Below are positions 6,299-13,902 of a DNA stretch of 18,175 nt, piece by piece. The notes under the pieces were generated by a model that saw nothing but the letters and a program-made list of their open reading frames with translations, was not told the origin of the DNA and did not search any database. Every line of letters starts with the position of its first letter. Within the stretch, counting starts at the first letter, position 1. Source of the DNA: a bacterium (lineage in GTDB: Bacteria > CAIJMQ01 > JAADFP01); the NCBI GenBank assembly GCA_027021085.1, contig JALUVB010000233.1:1-18175 (forward strand), given 5' to 3'. Made by a program: the position numbers and the translations under genes.

Positions 6299-7624
6299 TT
6301 ACTCTGCAAATTTTATGCCGTATTTCTTCATTCTATAGATTAAGGTGCGACGGGTTATTCCCAGCAGCCTGGCAGCCTGGGTCTGGTTACCCCTGCTCAT
6401 GCTCAGGGCTTCCTCTATGAGCCCTTTTTCTACTTCTTCTATGGTCCCCCTTCTCTTTTCAGAAGAGAAAAGAGAGAGTTGGGGAAGAGAGATATGAGAA
6501 GGAAGAATTTTCTCACCTTCGGAAATTAAAGAAGCATTCTCCAGCACATTTTCCAGCTCTCTCACATTTCCAGGCCAGGAATAGGAATTAAGAATAGGCA
6601 GAACTTCTGGAGAAAGTTTCTTTTGAGGATACTTTTTCCTGAGAAAGTTTTCTGCCAGAGGCAGTATATCCTCTCTGCGTTCCCGCAGGGGTGGAATAAA
6701 AATCGGGAATACATGCAGGCGATAGAAAAGGTCCTCCCTGAATTTGCCTTCTTCCACGCTCTTTTTAAGCTCGCGATTTGTGGCTGCGATTATTCTTACA
6801 TTTACCCTGATAGTCTCGTTTCCCCCTAACCTTTGAAATTCTTTATACTGAAGAAACCGCAAAAGCTTACCCTGCAAGGAAGGAGACATCTCCCCTATTT
6901 CGTCCAGGAATACACTGCCTCCCTCCGCAAACTCAAATTTACCGATTTTTCTGGCAGTGGCTCCGGTAAAAGCACCTTTTTCATGTCCAAACAACTCGCT
7001 CTCCAGCAAATTCTCCGGGAGAGAGGCACAGTTTATCACCACGAAGGGCTTGTTTTTCCTCTTGCTTTCATAATGGATAATCCTGGCTATTAGCTCCTTT
7101 CCCGTGCCGCTTTCTCCCGTGATAAGAACCGTAACCTCCTTATCCAGTATTTTTTTAACTTTATCTATAATATCCTGCATGGCTTTACTTGTATATATAA
7201 AATCTTTAAAGGTTATTTTCTCTGGCCAGCGCGTTTTGAGATAAAGGTTTTCCTCCTTCTGCTGCTGCTCCTGGAATATCTGCTCAAGAATATGCTTCAA
7301 TTCTTCTGTTTTGAAAGGTTTCGTCAAATAGTCCCTGGCTCCTTTTTTAAGAGATTCCACCGCGGTTTCCACCGTAGCGTATGCGGTAATAATAACAGTT
7401 TCCGTAGAAGGTTCCCTCTTTTTAATCTCTTCCATAAGCCTTAAGCCATCCATGCCAGGAAGCTTTAAATCCACAATTGCCACCGGGAAGTAGCTTCTCT
7501 TCACTTTATCCAATGCTTCGTAAGCATCTCCTGCTCCCTCCACCCTGTATCCTTCCTTGCTCAACTGGCGAATGAGCAGTTCCCTCATTCTCTCCTCGTC
7601 TTCAACAATCAGTATTTTTTTCAT
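6299..7624 (-). CDS. NtrC-family sigma-54-dependent response regulator
   Basis: All three modules are intact in 441 residues. The receiver domain (about 1-118) has acidic Glu8/Asp9, phospho-acceptor Asp52 (VDLKLPGMDG), Thr80 and Lys102. The AAA+ domain has Walker A GESGTGKE (170-177), the sigma-54-contacting GAFTGA loop (217-222), Walker B VFLDEI (238-243) and PGNVRELEN (351-359). A Fis-type helix-turn-helix follows (NQTQAARLLGITRRTLIYRM, 413-432). Phosphorylation should promote assembly of an ATPase ring that opens RNA polymerase-sigma-54 complexes at enhancer-linked promoters. No histidine kinase is next to it, so the signal is unknown. A TGTTAAAAT extended -10 lies 6 nt before the ATG and no clear Shine-Dalgarno sequence is present. 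It heads a two-gene unit. Confidence 0.95.
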   Translation of the reverse strand: MKKILIVEDEERMRELLIRQLSKEGYRVEGAGDAYEALDKVKRSYFPVAIVDLKLPGMDGLRLMEEIKKREPSTETVIITAYATVETAVESLKKGARDYLTKPFKTEELKHILEQIFQEQQQKEENLYLKTRWPEKITFKDFIYTSKAMQDIIDKVKKILDKEVTVLITGESGTGKELIARIIHYESKRKNKPFVVINCASLPENLLESELFGHEKGAFTGATARKIGKFEFAEGGSVFLDEIGEMSPSLQGKLLRFLQYKEFQRLGGNETIRVNVRIIAATNRELKKSVEEGKFREDLFYRLHVFPIFIPPLRERREDILPLAENFLRKKYPQKKLSPEVLPILNSYSWPGNVRELENVLENASLISEGEKILPSHISLPQLSLFSSEKRRGTIEEVEKGLIEEALSMSRGNQTQAARLLGITRRTLIYRMKKYGIKFAE

Positions 7625-7630
7625 ACCTAC

Positions 7631-7639
7631 ATTTTAACA
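7631..7639 (-). promoter_or_regulatory. Extended -10 element of the sigma-54 activator gene
   Basis: The minus strand reads TGT followed by TAAAAT (TG at 7638-7639, TAAAAT at 7631-7636), only 6 nt before the ATG. An extended -10 does not need a good -35, and none is seen. The mRNA would be leaderless or nearly so. Confidence 0.4.
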
Positions 7640-7730
7640 GAATTATCCCGCGCTTATCCGGGGAATCCACATATTTGAAAAACCTTAAATGCAAAAGCAA
7701 AAACTGTCTTCCGCATACCAGGCGATTAAC

Positions 7731-7751
7731 TTACTGCTTACTGTTTACTAT
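7731..7751 (-). repeat. Heptad repeat, family A, three units starting on a stop codon
   Basis: On the minus strand three in-phase NNAGTRA units occur at 7745-7751, 7738-7744 and 7731-7737. The first contains the TAG stop (7748-7750) of the spermidine-synthase-like gene, followed directly by TAA. The rest of the gap 7625-7730 holds no gene and only the -10 element of the sigma-54 activator. Confidence 0.8.
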
Positions 7752-10018
7752 TCTATATTATCCTCATACCAGTTTAATCTCTTTCCCGTCTTCTCATCCC
7801 GGGAAAAAATGAGTAAGCTGAGCGCGGAACTTCCCAGGATAACCGCAGAAGCAGCAAAAGAAGCCACCAGTCCCAGGGTAATGGAGGCAGCAGAACCTAT
7901 GAGCAATGCTCCCAGCATAGCGCCTATCAGGTCAGCACCGTAAAGCCTGCCGGCAGAAGCGGCAGCATCGTCTCTTGCAGCCAGGGCAAAGCGGAAAGCT
8001 GCCCCCACGCCAGCTCCCGCTGCCAGGTTCAACAGGCAGGCAACTACCAGGAGAGAATCTCCCAGCATAGCCATCCATTTTACTGTTACCGCAGCCAGTC
8101 CCAATATAAGCAAGGCAACGAATACACAGGCCAAAAGCCCTCTCATCTGCCATTCTTTATGCTTTAATGCCCAGACCGAGCCAAGCGCCAACCCTCCCAT
8201 GAAAGCTGCATTGAAAATCCCTATGTAAAGATAGACAAAGCCAAAAGCACTCTGCAGGGCGTGAAGCACGGAAATTTCAACTGTCAGGCCAAAAACCCCC
8301 AGGCACATTATTGCGGAGTAAACAGCAGCGGTTTTCCCTTTTTCTCTTCCTCCCATCCTGGCTCCTCCGCAAAACAACAACACCAGGAGTGAAAGCAGCA
8401 CAAAGTGCCAGAACCTGATTTTATCAATAACGCGGTACAGGAAGCTTTCCTTCTCCCCCAGGAGTGACCGCCATACCTCAAACATGTAGCCTATGGCAGA
8501 AGGCTTTGCATCCGTGTTGATGCGAACCTCCTCTCTCCCGGCATAGGGCATAATCTTGCTATTTGTTCTTCTGACAGGCCCCTCCTGGTAAATCAGGGAG
8601 AAACATTCAGGCCGGAAGAACCTGGTGGGCTCTGTCCCCGCGGTAAGCCGTTTGTACCGTTCATAGAGCACCTTCCAGTCGGATACTAACCTGGCCTCAG
8701 AGGCAAAGATAAAGCCTTCCGTAGGCAGAGCAAGTATATCTGGGAAAACTTTTCTCAAGGTCTTCACAATACTGGCGGAGAGGAGCAAGTTCTCCTTCTG
8801 GGGGTCAATATCCACCTTCATGCCAAGCGCTACCGTACCACCTGGATTAAGTATCTTTTTCAGCTCCTGGAAAAACTCCAGCGTGTAGAACCGGTTGGCA
8901 TTCCTGGTAAGAGGCGCAGGCATATCAACAATTATTACATCATATTTTCCCTCTGTCTTCTTCACGAACCTCCTGGCATCTATGAAATGAAATTCCAGAT
9001 TTTCTATCTCTGGCGTGGACACGTAGCTGGTAATAGTGCTGATGAGTTGGGGATCCAATTCCACAAAATCAATCCTTTCCAGGTTGTATCTTTTTATCTC
9101 GTTCAGCGACTGGCCTATAGAACCTCCCAGCATCAGCAAAGAACGCGGATGGGGATGTTGGATCAGGGCAGCATTGATACGGCTGGCAGCAGGATAGTCA
9201 TCGGGATAAGATTTTTGCAGCTGCGAGTCCACGTAAAAGTTGTACTGGTCATGCCATTTTGTTACGGCAATCTCACCGTAGCGGGACTGGATAACCTTCA
9301 GCAATCTCATTCCCGGGGTAAATATCTTCCACTTGGCCTCCTGTGATTCCTTTTCCAGGTAGGGGGAGAGAGGAATGGCGACCAGTACAAGCAGAAAAGT
9401 GAGCAAAACGAGAACGGAAGGGAGCAGGAACTTCCTGAGCACCAGAACTACAGAAAAGACGAGATATCCACTGGCCAGGAGAACCACCCCTATGGGATTG
9501 AAAAACTCCACCAGCAGGAAAGAAAAAAGAACTCCTGCCAGGAGGCTGCCGGTAGCATCCAGCAGGTAGGCTCTGGCTGAACCCAGACGCAACCTCTTTT
9601 CATCGTAAAGAAGCGAGGCAGAATGGAGCAAGCCAAGGAGAAAACATAAGGGAGCAAGGATAATTATTGTACTGATAGAAAGAGAGAGCAGAGGAATTAC
9701 TTCCCCGCTCTCCTTGTCCATCCACACCCTCACAACCCGGAAAAGGTGCACCGTAATCGGCACAGAGAAAGCCAGCAGGCAAACCAGCCCGGCCAAAAGA
9801 TAAGGAGAAGCTGTCCTGCATTTTCTTATCCGGGGCGCTACGAGCGTCCCCACGCCCAGGAAAAGAAGCCATACCCCGAGGACAAGCCCGAAAGAAAGCT
9901 CGCTCCCCCTGAAATTGACGAATACCTGCCGGAAAGCAGAAATCTGGGCGATTTGTTCGAAGAATCCGATAGCAAAGAAAAGATTAATTGAGAGACTGCG
10001 AGAAAGTTTTACGTCCAT
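7748..10018 (-). CDS. Polytopic membrane protein with central spermidine-synthase-like domain
   Basis: In 756 residues an aminopropyltransferase/methyltransferase-fold domain (about 235-445) sits between two blocks of membrane spans: about 11-30, 43-63, 72-95, 109-135, 153-173, 175-195 and 197-217, and then about 537-552, 567-590, 596-618, 627-650, 655-680, 695-715 and 717-738. The core shows the nucleotide loop LGGSIGQSLNEI (297-308), VELDP (319-323), DAR (347-349) and VDMPAP (364-369). Spermidine synthases usually have a second Asp in the last motif (D-x-x-D-P); here it is Ala368, so classical spermidine synthesis is doubtful. The two membrane blocks share Y-x-x-D-x-x-G-[SA] (151-158, 693-700), hinting at an internal duplication. 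Substrate is unknown. Its ATG overlaps the end of the radical SAM gene by 10 nt. Confidence 0.85.
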   Translation of the reverse strand: MDVKLSRSLSINLFFAIGFFEQIAQISAFRQVFVNFRGSELSFGLVLGVWLLFLGVGTLVAPRIRKCRTASPYLLAGLVCLLAFSVPITVHLFRVVRVWMDKESGEVIPLLSLSISTIIILAPLCFLLGLLHSASLLYDEKRLRLGSARAYLLDATGSLLAGVLFSFLLVEFFNPIGVVLLASGYLVFSVVLVLRKFLLPSVLVLLTFLLVLVAIPLSPYLEKESQEAKWKIFTPGMRLLKVIQSRYGEIAVTKWHDQYNFYVDSQLQKSYPDDYPAASRINAALIQHPHPRSLLMLGGSIGQSLNEIKRYNLERIDFVELDPQLISTITSYVSTPEIENLEFHFIDARRFVKKTEGKYDVIIVDMPAPLTRNANRFYTLEFFQELKKILNPGGTVALGMKVDIDPQKENLLLSASIVKTLRKVFPDILALPTEGFIFASEARLVSDWKVLYERYKRLTAGTEPTRFFRPECFSLIYQEGPVRRTNSKIMPYAGREEVRINTDAKPSAIGYMFEVWRSLLGEKESFLYRVIDKIRFWHFVLLSLLVLLFCGGARMGGREKGKTAAVYSAIMCLGVFGLTVEISVLHALQSAFGFVYLYIGIFNAAFMGGLALGSVWALKHKEWQMRGLLACVFVALLILGLAAVTVKWMAMLGDSLLVVACLLNLAAGAGVGAAFRFALAARDDAAASAGRLYGADLIGAMLGALLIGSAASITLGLVASFAASAVILGSSALSLLIFSRDEKTGKRLNWYEDNIE

Positions 10019-11157
10019 ACTCCCGGTATAACATTACCACATTTACTGCACCTCCCGTTCCGCAGGTTATTTTCTATAATCCTCAGGCCTACCCGTTTAA
10101 TGAGGGCAGTTCCACAGGAAGGACAGTAAGTATAGTTGCCGGGATGGGGAGAGACATTGGTGGTATAGACATAATGCAATCCCACCTCTTTCCCGATGTT
10201 ATAGGCTCTCTCCAGGGTGGAAAGGGGTGTCTGGGGGAGATTTTTAAGTTTATATTCCGGCACGAAGCGGGCAAAATGGAGCGGGACATCAGGCCCTACA
10301 TTTTTCAGGAGCCATTTACACATCTCCCGTACTTGTTTCATATCGTCGTTATAGGTAGGAACGATAAGGTTTACCACCTCCAACCACCTTCCGCTTTCCT
10401 TGATAGCAAGTATGGTGTCCAGCACCGGCCTGAGCGTGGCAGCAGTCATCCTCCTGTAGACTCCATCATCAAATGCCTTCAGGGTAATGGTAAAACTCTC
10501 AGCCACTGAGATTAAGTCCTTGAGCGGTTCCTTGTTGATATACCCTGCCATGGCTATGGCATGCCTGATTCCCCTCAACTTGGAATAATGTGCCAGCTCC
10601 AGGATATACTCCATGAAAACTACCGGCTCAGTATAATTATAGGTAAGAATTTTGATGTCTTTCTGGCTCAACGCCCCGGGGACTCTCTCCTTGGGAAAGC
10701 GAATAGTATCGAGCCTTTCCGGCCGCTCCTGGGATTGCCGCCAATTCTGGCAGTATAGACAGTGCAGATTACATCCTCCCACAGCCACGGTGAGACTCTT
10801 GTGTCCCGGCAGATAGTGTGCAGTAGGAAGTTTTTCCACCGGGTCCACGGAGATAATACAGGGATTATCCATGGCATGGGTGTAAAGCACACCACTATAA
10901 TTCTTTTTTGTCCTGCATTGGCCAACAGCATTATCTCCCAGCAGGCAGTAAAAAGGACAAACCTGGCACTGCACCATTCTTCCGCTTACCCTTCTGTAAT
11001 ACTTACCCGGGATAGCTTTCTTCCTCACTAACTCTGCGTAGGCATTCTCCTCCAGCAGTCCCAGGTATTTCAGAGCCAGGGGAAGCGAAATAAATGCAGA
11101 GCCGTAACGTGCCATGTTTTTCAGGAAATCCCGCCGACTTATTATGCCCTTTTCCAT
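10009..11157 (-). CDS. amrS: AmrS-type radical SAM enzyme with Tat signal
   Basis: This 382-residue protein matches the radical SAM member of the AmmeMemoRadiSam family. The 4Fe-4S/SAM motif is CNLHCLYC (Cys129, Cys133, Cys136). An N-terminal cysteine cluster, C64-x2-C67-x3-C71 with Cys81, is typical of the family. The C terminus has a zinc-ribbon-like set, Cys345/348 and Cys370/373. Residues 7-25 form a twin-arginine signal (SRRDFLKNMARYGSAF), so the folded, cofactor-loaded enzyme may be exported. The reaction is not established to my knowledge. The partners AMMECR1 and Memo are not in the window. The ATG at 11155-11157 follows GAAGAG, lies 7 nt after the previous stop, and the gene overlaps the next by 10 nt, a tight three-gene unit. 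Confidence 0.9.
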   Translation of the reverse strand: MEKGIISRRDFLKNMARYGSAFISLPLALKYLGLLEENAYAELVRKKAIPGKYYRRVSGRMVQCQVCPFYCLLGDNAVGQCRTKKNYSGVLYTHAMDNPCIISVDPVEKLPTAHYLPGHKSLTVAVGGCNLHCLYCQNWRQSQERPERLDTIRFPKERVPGALSQKDIKILTYNYTEPVVFMEYILELAHYSKLRGIRHAIAMAGYINKEPLKDLISVAESFTITLKAFDDGVYRRMTAATLRPVLDTILAIKESGRWLEVVNLIVPTYNDDMKQVREMCKWLLKNVGPDVPLHFARFVPEYKLKNLPQTPLSTLERAYNIGKEVGLHYVYTTNVSPHPGNYTYCPSCGTALIKRVGLRIIENNLRNGRCSKCGNVIPGVWT

Positions 11158-11164
11158 AACTCTT

Positions 11165-12154
11165 CTAATTGCTCTGTAACAAATTCAAGCGATACTGAAG
11201 AAGAGGAATTATTTCCGGGTCAAGGAAATACCGCACAATCTTGCTTGTGCCCACAGGGTCGCGAACCTTCTGGGTCCTGTATAATTCCTGCTGAATATTA
11301 CGTAAATCATCCCGCAGTACTTCCAGCTTATCCTTGTATTTAAACTCATCTGCCAGTTCTTCTTTGTTCATTTCAAAGTCCACATCGTCCATGTAATATA
11401 CCTTTTTGAGCAGCTCCCGCATACGCTGACGTTCCTGTGCTATCTCATCATCTGTCAACCGGTACCTGCGGCTGATTTTGTCCAGGTGCACATCTACTAT
11501 CCTATCCAGGGCAAAGGAAAACTTCTGGGAGGGAATACTGCGAATTCTCTTAAGCATGCGCACAGCGTACTCGTTACTGGAAGCCTGTCCAACCCTGATG
11601 GGATCACGCAAATCATTGGGCGGAACAACACAGGGCTTGAATCCCTTTATGACTTCCTTTTGAGCATCGGTAAAAACATCGTTCAGCCTGGCAAGAAACG
11701 GTTCTTTTATATCCTTAAACTGCTGGCGAAATTCTTTTGTGATACGGGAGGCTCTTCCTGCCTCTTTCATCCTCTCCTCGGGCAAGCTGCCATCCCGAAT
11801 AGCCTGTTCCCACTTTTCCAGTGATGCACGCGATTCTGAGAGAACCTTAATCGCCTTGGCAACACTCTCCTGGAGCTTTTCCTTGTACTCGGTGTTTATG
11901 GCAATAAGCTCTTCAATCTGTTCCCGGGAGAGATTCAGTCCGTTAAACAGATTCCAGAAACTTATCCTGTGCTTCAGCCTGTTAATCGCCCTCATATCGG
12001 AAATAAGCCTCTGGGCAGGATCCTCCCTGTTCTGCAGGGAGAGCACTTCATCCCCGTAAAGAACAGGCGACTGAAGAATACCGCCACCCAGCAAAAAACC
12101 CAGCATTATTAATACCAGCATCCCCGGAAAGCACCATCTTTTCTTGAAACCCAT
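11165..12154 (-). CDS. Exported helical protein, Spy/LTXXQ-like
   Basis: The ATG at 12152-12154 is chosen because GGAGGTGA (12160-12167) lies 5 nt upstream; an in-frame GTG falls inside that ribosome site. The product is about 329 residues with a signal peptide or anchor (WCFPGMLVLIMLGFLLGGG) and long charged helices. LNLSREQIEELI and VFTDAQKEVI resemble the repeated LTxxQ motif of Spy/CpxP periplasmic chaperone-like proteins. A cysteine-containing segment, GFKPCVVPPNDLRDPIRVGQ, lies mid-protein and looks conserved in style, but its role is unknown. It is first of a unit with the Tat-dependent radical SAM enzyme (7-nt gap). This suggests that the two act in the same compartment, perhaps as substrate, chaperone or sensor; that is inference. 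Confidence 0.72.
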   Translation of the reverse strand: MGFKKRWCFPGMLVLIMLGFLLGGGILQSPVLYGDEVLSLQNREDPAQRLISDMRAINRLKHRISFWNLFNGLNLSREQIEELIAINTEYKEKLQESVAKAIKVLSESRASLEKWEQAIRDGSLPEERMKEAGRASRITKEFRQQFKDIKEPFLARLNDVFTDAQKEVIKGFKPCVVPPNDLRDPIRVGQASSNEYAVRMLKRIRSIPSQKFSFALDRIVDVHLDKISRRYRLTDDEIAQERQRMRELLKKVYYMDDVDFEMNKEELADEFKYKDKLEVLRDDLRNIQQELYRTQKVRDPVGTSKIVRYFLDPEIIPLLQYRLNLLQSN

Positions 12155-12190
12155 AACGTTCACCTCCAGAATTCAGGAGATACAATTTTT

Positions 12191-12236
12191 GTGCCAATCG
12201 TGGAAGAGCTGAACATGCTGCCAGATAAAGTGGCAC
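12191..12236 (-). ncRNA. Possible structured 5' leader element
   Basis: GTGCCA (12191-12196) and TGGCAC (12231-12236) are perfect complements enclosing further nested pairs, TGG with CCA (12201-12203, 12221-12223) and AGC with GCT, with a 7-nt loop. The element would end about 24 nt before the ribosome-binding site of the Spy-like gene. It matches no riboswitch class I recognise. Confidence 0.35.
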
Positions 12237-12248
12237 CCCTTAAGCTCA

Positions 12249-12265
12249 ATTCCGTGGGACGGAAT
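12249..12265 (-). promoter_or_regulatory. Small perfect hairpin in the leader of the Spy-like gene
   Basis: ATTCCG (12249-12254) and CGGAAT (12260-12265) pair perfectly around a 5-nt loop. No T-tract follows, so it is not an intrinsic terminator. With the stem at 12191-12236 it forms a two-hairpin leader, or it may be a protein site. Confidence 0.35.
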
Positions 12266-12361
12266 CCTGATGGAAAGCCCCTCCCTCTCACCATTTTATC
12301 CGGGGTTATTCCTGATTCGGACGAATTTTCGCCTTGCAGTAAAGAAAACCCGGGCAAAATG

Positions 12362-12377
12362 TGTACCATATAGTACA
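12362..12377. promoter_or_regulatory. Near-perfect 16-bp palindrome, candidate operator
   Basis: TGTACCATATAGTACA pairs at 7 of 8 positions across its centre, a typical shape for a dimeric regulator site. It lies in the gap (12155-12421) between the sulfatase stop and the Spy-like gene, about 210 nt before that start. No clear -35/-10 pair was found around it. Confidence 0.4.
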
Positions 12378-12421
12378 AAACCTACCTTTTGGGCCTCAGC
12401 CGGCAGCAGCGGAAAAGAGCC

Positions 12422-13888
12422 TCACTTCATCGGTTCTGTCAAAATCCAGTCAAGTAAGTGATTTTTTAACTCTTCTTTCTGATTTCTATACAGTTTATTA
12501 TTTGCTAAATTAATCATTTCCCAGGGGTCATCTTTCAGATTATATAACTCTTCCCTGTCGCCCACATAGTAGCAATATTTCCAATTGCCTTTTTTTAGCA
12601 TTGCCGCCCTGCCCCTGGTAGTGTAGTCAATAAACCAGAATATGCCATCCTTTTTCAATCTTTCTTTTTGGTATACACGGAATTCCTCCTTGCTCATTAC
12701 GGGAGGAGGAAATTCCGGGGTGCCTAATTCAGCATAAACTTCGTCCCGGTGGGAGGCTTTTTGGCGCATGATAATATCAAAGAATGATTTACCCTGTACA
12801 CCTTCTACCAACGGCAAATCCAGGCATTCAAATATAGTGGGCATGATATCTATATTACTAATTTGTGCCTTAACCACTGTATTGCCCTGCATTCCGGGGA
12901 TCTTCATAATCAGAGGTATCTTAACCAGCACCTCATAAAACCCCCCGGTTTTTCCCACCAAACCATATCTCCCGCCAAAATTCCCGTGGTCTGCCGTAAA
13001 TACTACCAGGGTATCCTCTTCCAGCCCCAATTCTTTAATTCTGCTTAAAAGCATTCCTACCGCTTTATCAATAAAACTTATTTGCCCGTAATAGGTGGCC
13101 AGTATTCGTTTTATATCTGCCTCCGAGTAGGCAGGATAGTCATAAGCCTGCGACTGCACGTAATGTTTAAAGGGGTGTTCATCCCAGTCTATATCCAGAG
13201 CTTCCAGTTTTATGTCCTCCGGATTGTACATTGAATAATACGGTTCGCAGACCACATTTGGCCAGTGCGGGTCCGGAAACGAGAAGTATAAAAAAAACGG
13301 ATTATCCCTGTTTTCTTCAACAAACCGTATTCCATCCTCAGCGATTCTATGCGAAATGCAATATTCTTCAGCAAATGGCTCCGGCTCCTGAACCAACCCC
13401 TCCATTATTCCATAGCTTTTTTGTGCAGAAATATCTTTAAATCTTTTTTCTGTTCTCCTCCATTCAGCAATTTTTTTGTCTGTCTCCGTGATGGTCCCGT
13501 GTGTTTTCCCGTGATGCCCGTATTCCTCCCTGTAATCAAACCATTTCCCCAGGTATTCGTCTGTAAAAGCATGGTTCTTACCGGCTAACCCAACTTTGTA
13601 TCCATTTTCCTTTAAAATCCTAATGAAAGATGCCTGGGCCAATCCAATGTGGCATTTCATGGCATTGGAAACAGAACGCGTTCTGTGCACGTATTGCCCG
13701 GTGAAAAAACTTACCCGGGAAGGAACGCATAAAGGCGAGACACAATAAGCATTTTCAAATATAAAATTGCCCTTTGCCAAAGAATCTATATGCGGTGTTT
13801 TTACTATGGGATGCCCCATGCAGGCAAGGGAATCGTATCTATGTTCATCCGTCATAATCACAATAAGGTTCTTTTTCTTGCCCATCAT
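12422..13888 (-). CDS. Type I sulfatase (cytoplasmic, Cys-type)
   Basis: This 488-residue alkaline-phosphatase-superfamily enzyme should hydrolyse sulfate esters. The formylglycine signature is CVPSR, with Cys54 as the residue to be converted. Metal ligands are suggested by Asp14 in MTDEHRYDS and by FTADHGNFGGRYGLVGKTGGFYE, which also holds the active-site Lys region. The C terminus (EELYNLKDDPWEMINLANN) is the normal sulfatase ending. No signal peptide is present, so it probably works in the cytoplasm on imported saccharides. A formylglycine-generating enzyme or anaerobic sulfatase-maturating enzyme must come from elsewhere. ATGATG at 13883-13888 gives two possible starts; AAGGG lies just upstream. 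It follows the GH130 gene by 14 nt, so it is the last gene of a glycan operon. The substrate cannot be read from sequence. Confidence 0.92.
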   Translation of the reverse strand: MMGKKKNLIVIMTDEHRYDSLACMGHPIVKTPHIDSLAKGNFIFENAYCVSPLCVPSRVSFFTGQYVHRTRSVSNAMKCHIGLAQASFIRILKENGYKVGLAGKNHAFTDEYLGKWFDYREEYGHHGKTHGTITETDKKIAEWRRTEKRFKDISAQKSYGIMEGLVQEPEPFAEEYCISHRIAEDGIRFVEENRDNPFFLYFSFPDPHWPNVVCEPYYSMYNPEDIKLEALDIDWDEHPFKHYVQSQAYDYPAYSEADIKRILATYYGQISFIDKAVGMLLSRIKELGLEEDTLVVFTADHGNFGGRYGLVGKTGGFYEVLVKIPLIMKIPGMQGNTVVKAQISNIDIMPTIFECLDLPLVEGVQGKSFFDIIMRQKASHRDEVYAELGTPEFPPPVMSKEEFRVYQKERLKKDGIFWFIDYTTRGRAAMLKKGNWKYCYYVGDREELYNLKDDPWEMINLANNKLYRNQKEELKNHLLDWILTEPMK

Positions 13889-13902
13889 TTACCCTTTACT
13901 TT

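Noticed and set aside
7644-7668. Intrinsic terminator upstream of the sigma-54 activator
   Set aside because: CCCG/CGGG pairing around 7647-7662 is only about 4 bp, with no T-tract in either direction.
9988-10509. A 173-codon plus-strand frame
   Set aside because: It is the antisense shadow of the radical SAM gene, whose cysteine motifs are intact; no ribosome site or domain supports the plus-strand frame.
12154-12163. GTG at 12163 as start of the Spy-like protein
   Set aside because: The GTG is part of the GGAGGTGA ribosome-binding sequence itself; the ATG at 12154 has ideal spacing.
12380-12421. Intrinsic terminator after the sulfatase gene
   Set aside because: GC-rich pieces (GCCGGC, GGCC) are present but form no long stem, and no run of T follows on the minus strand.
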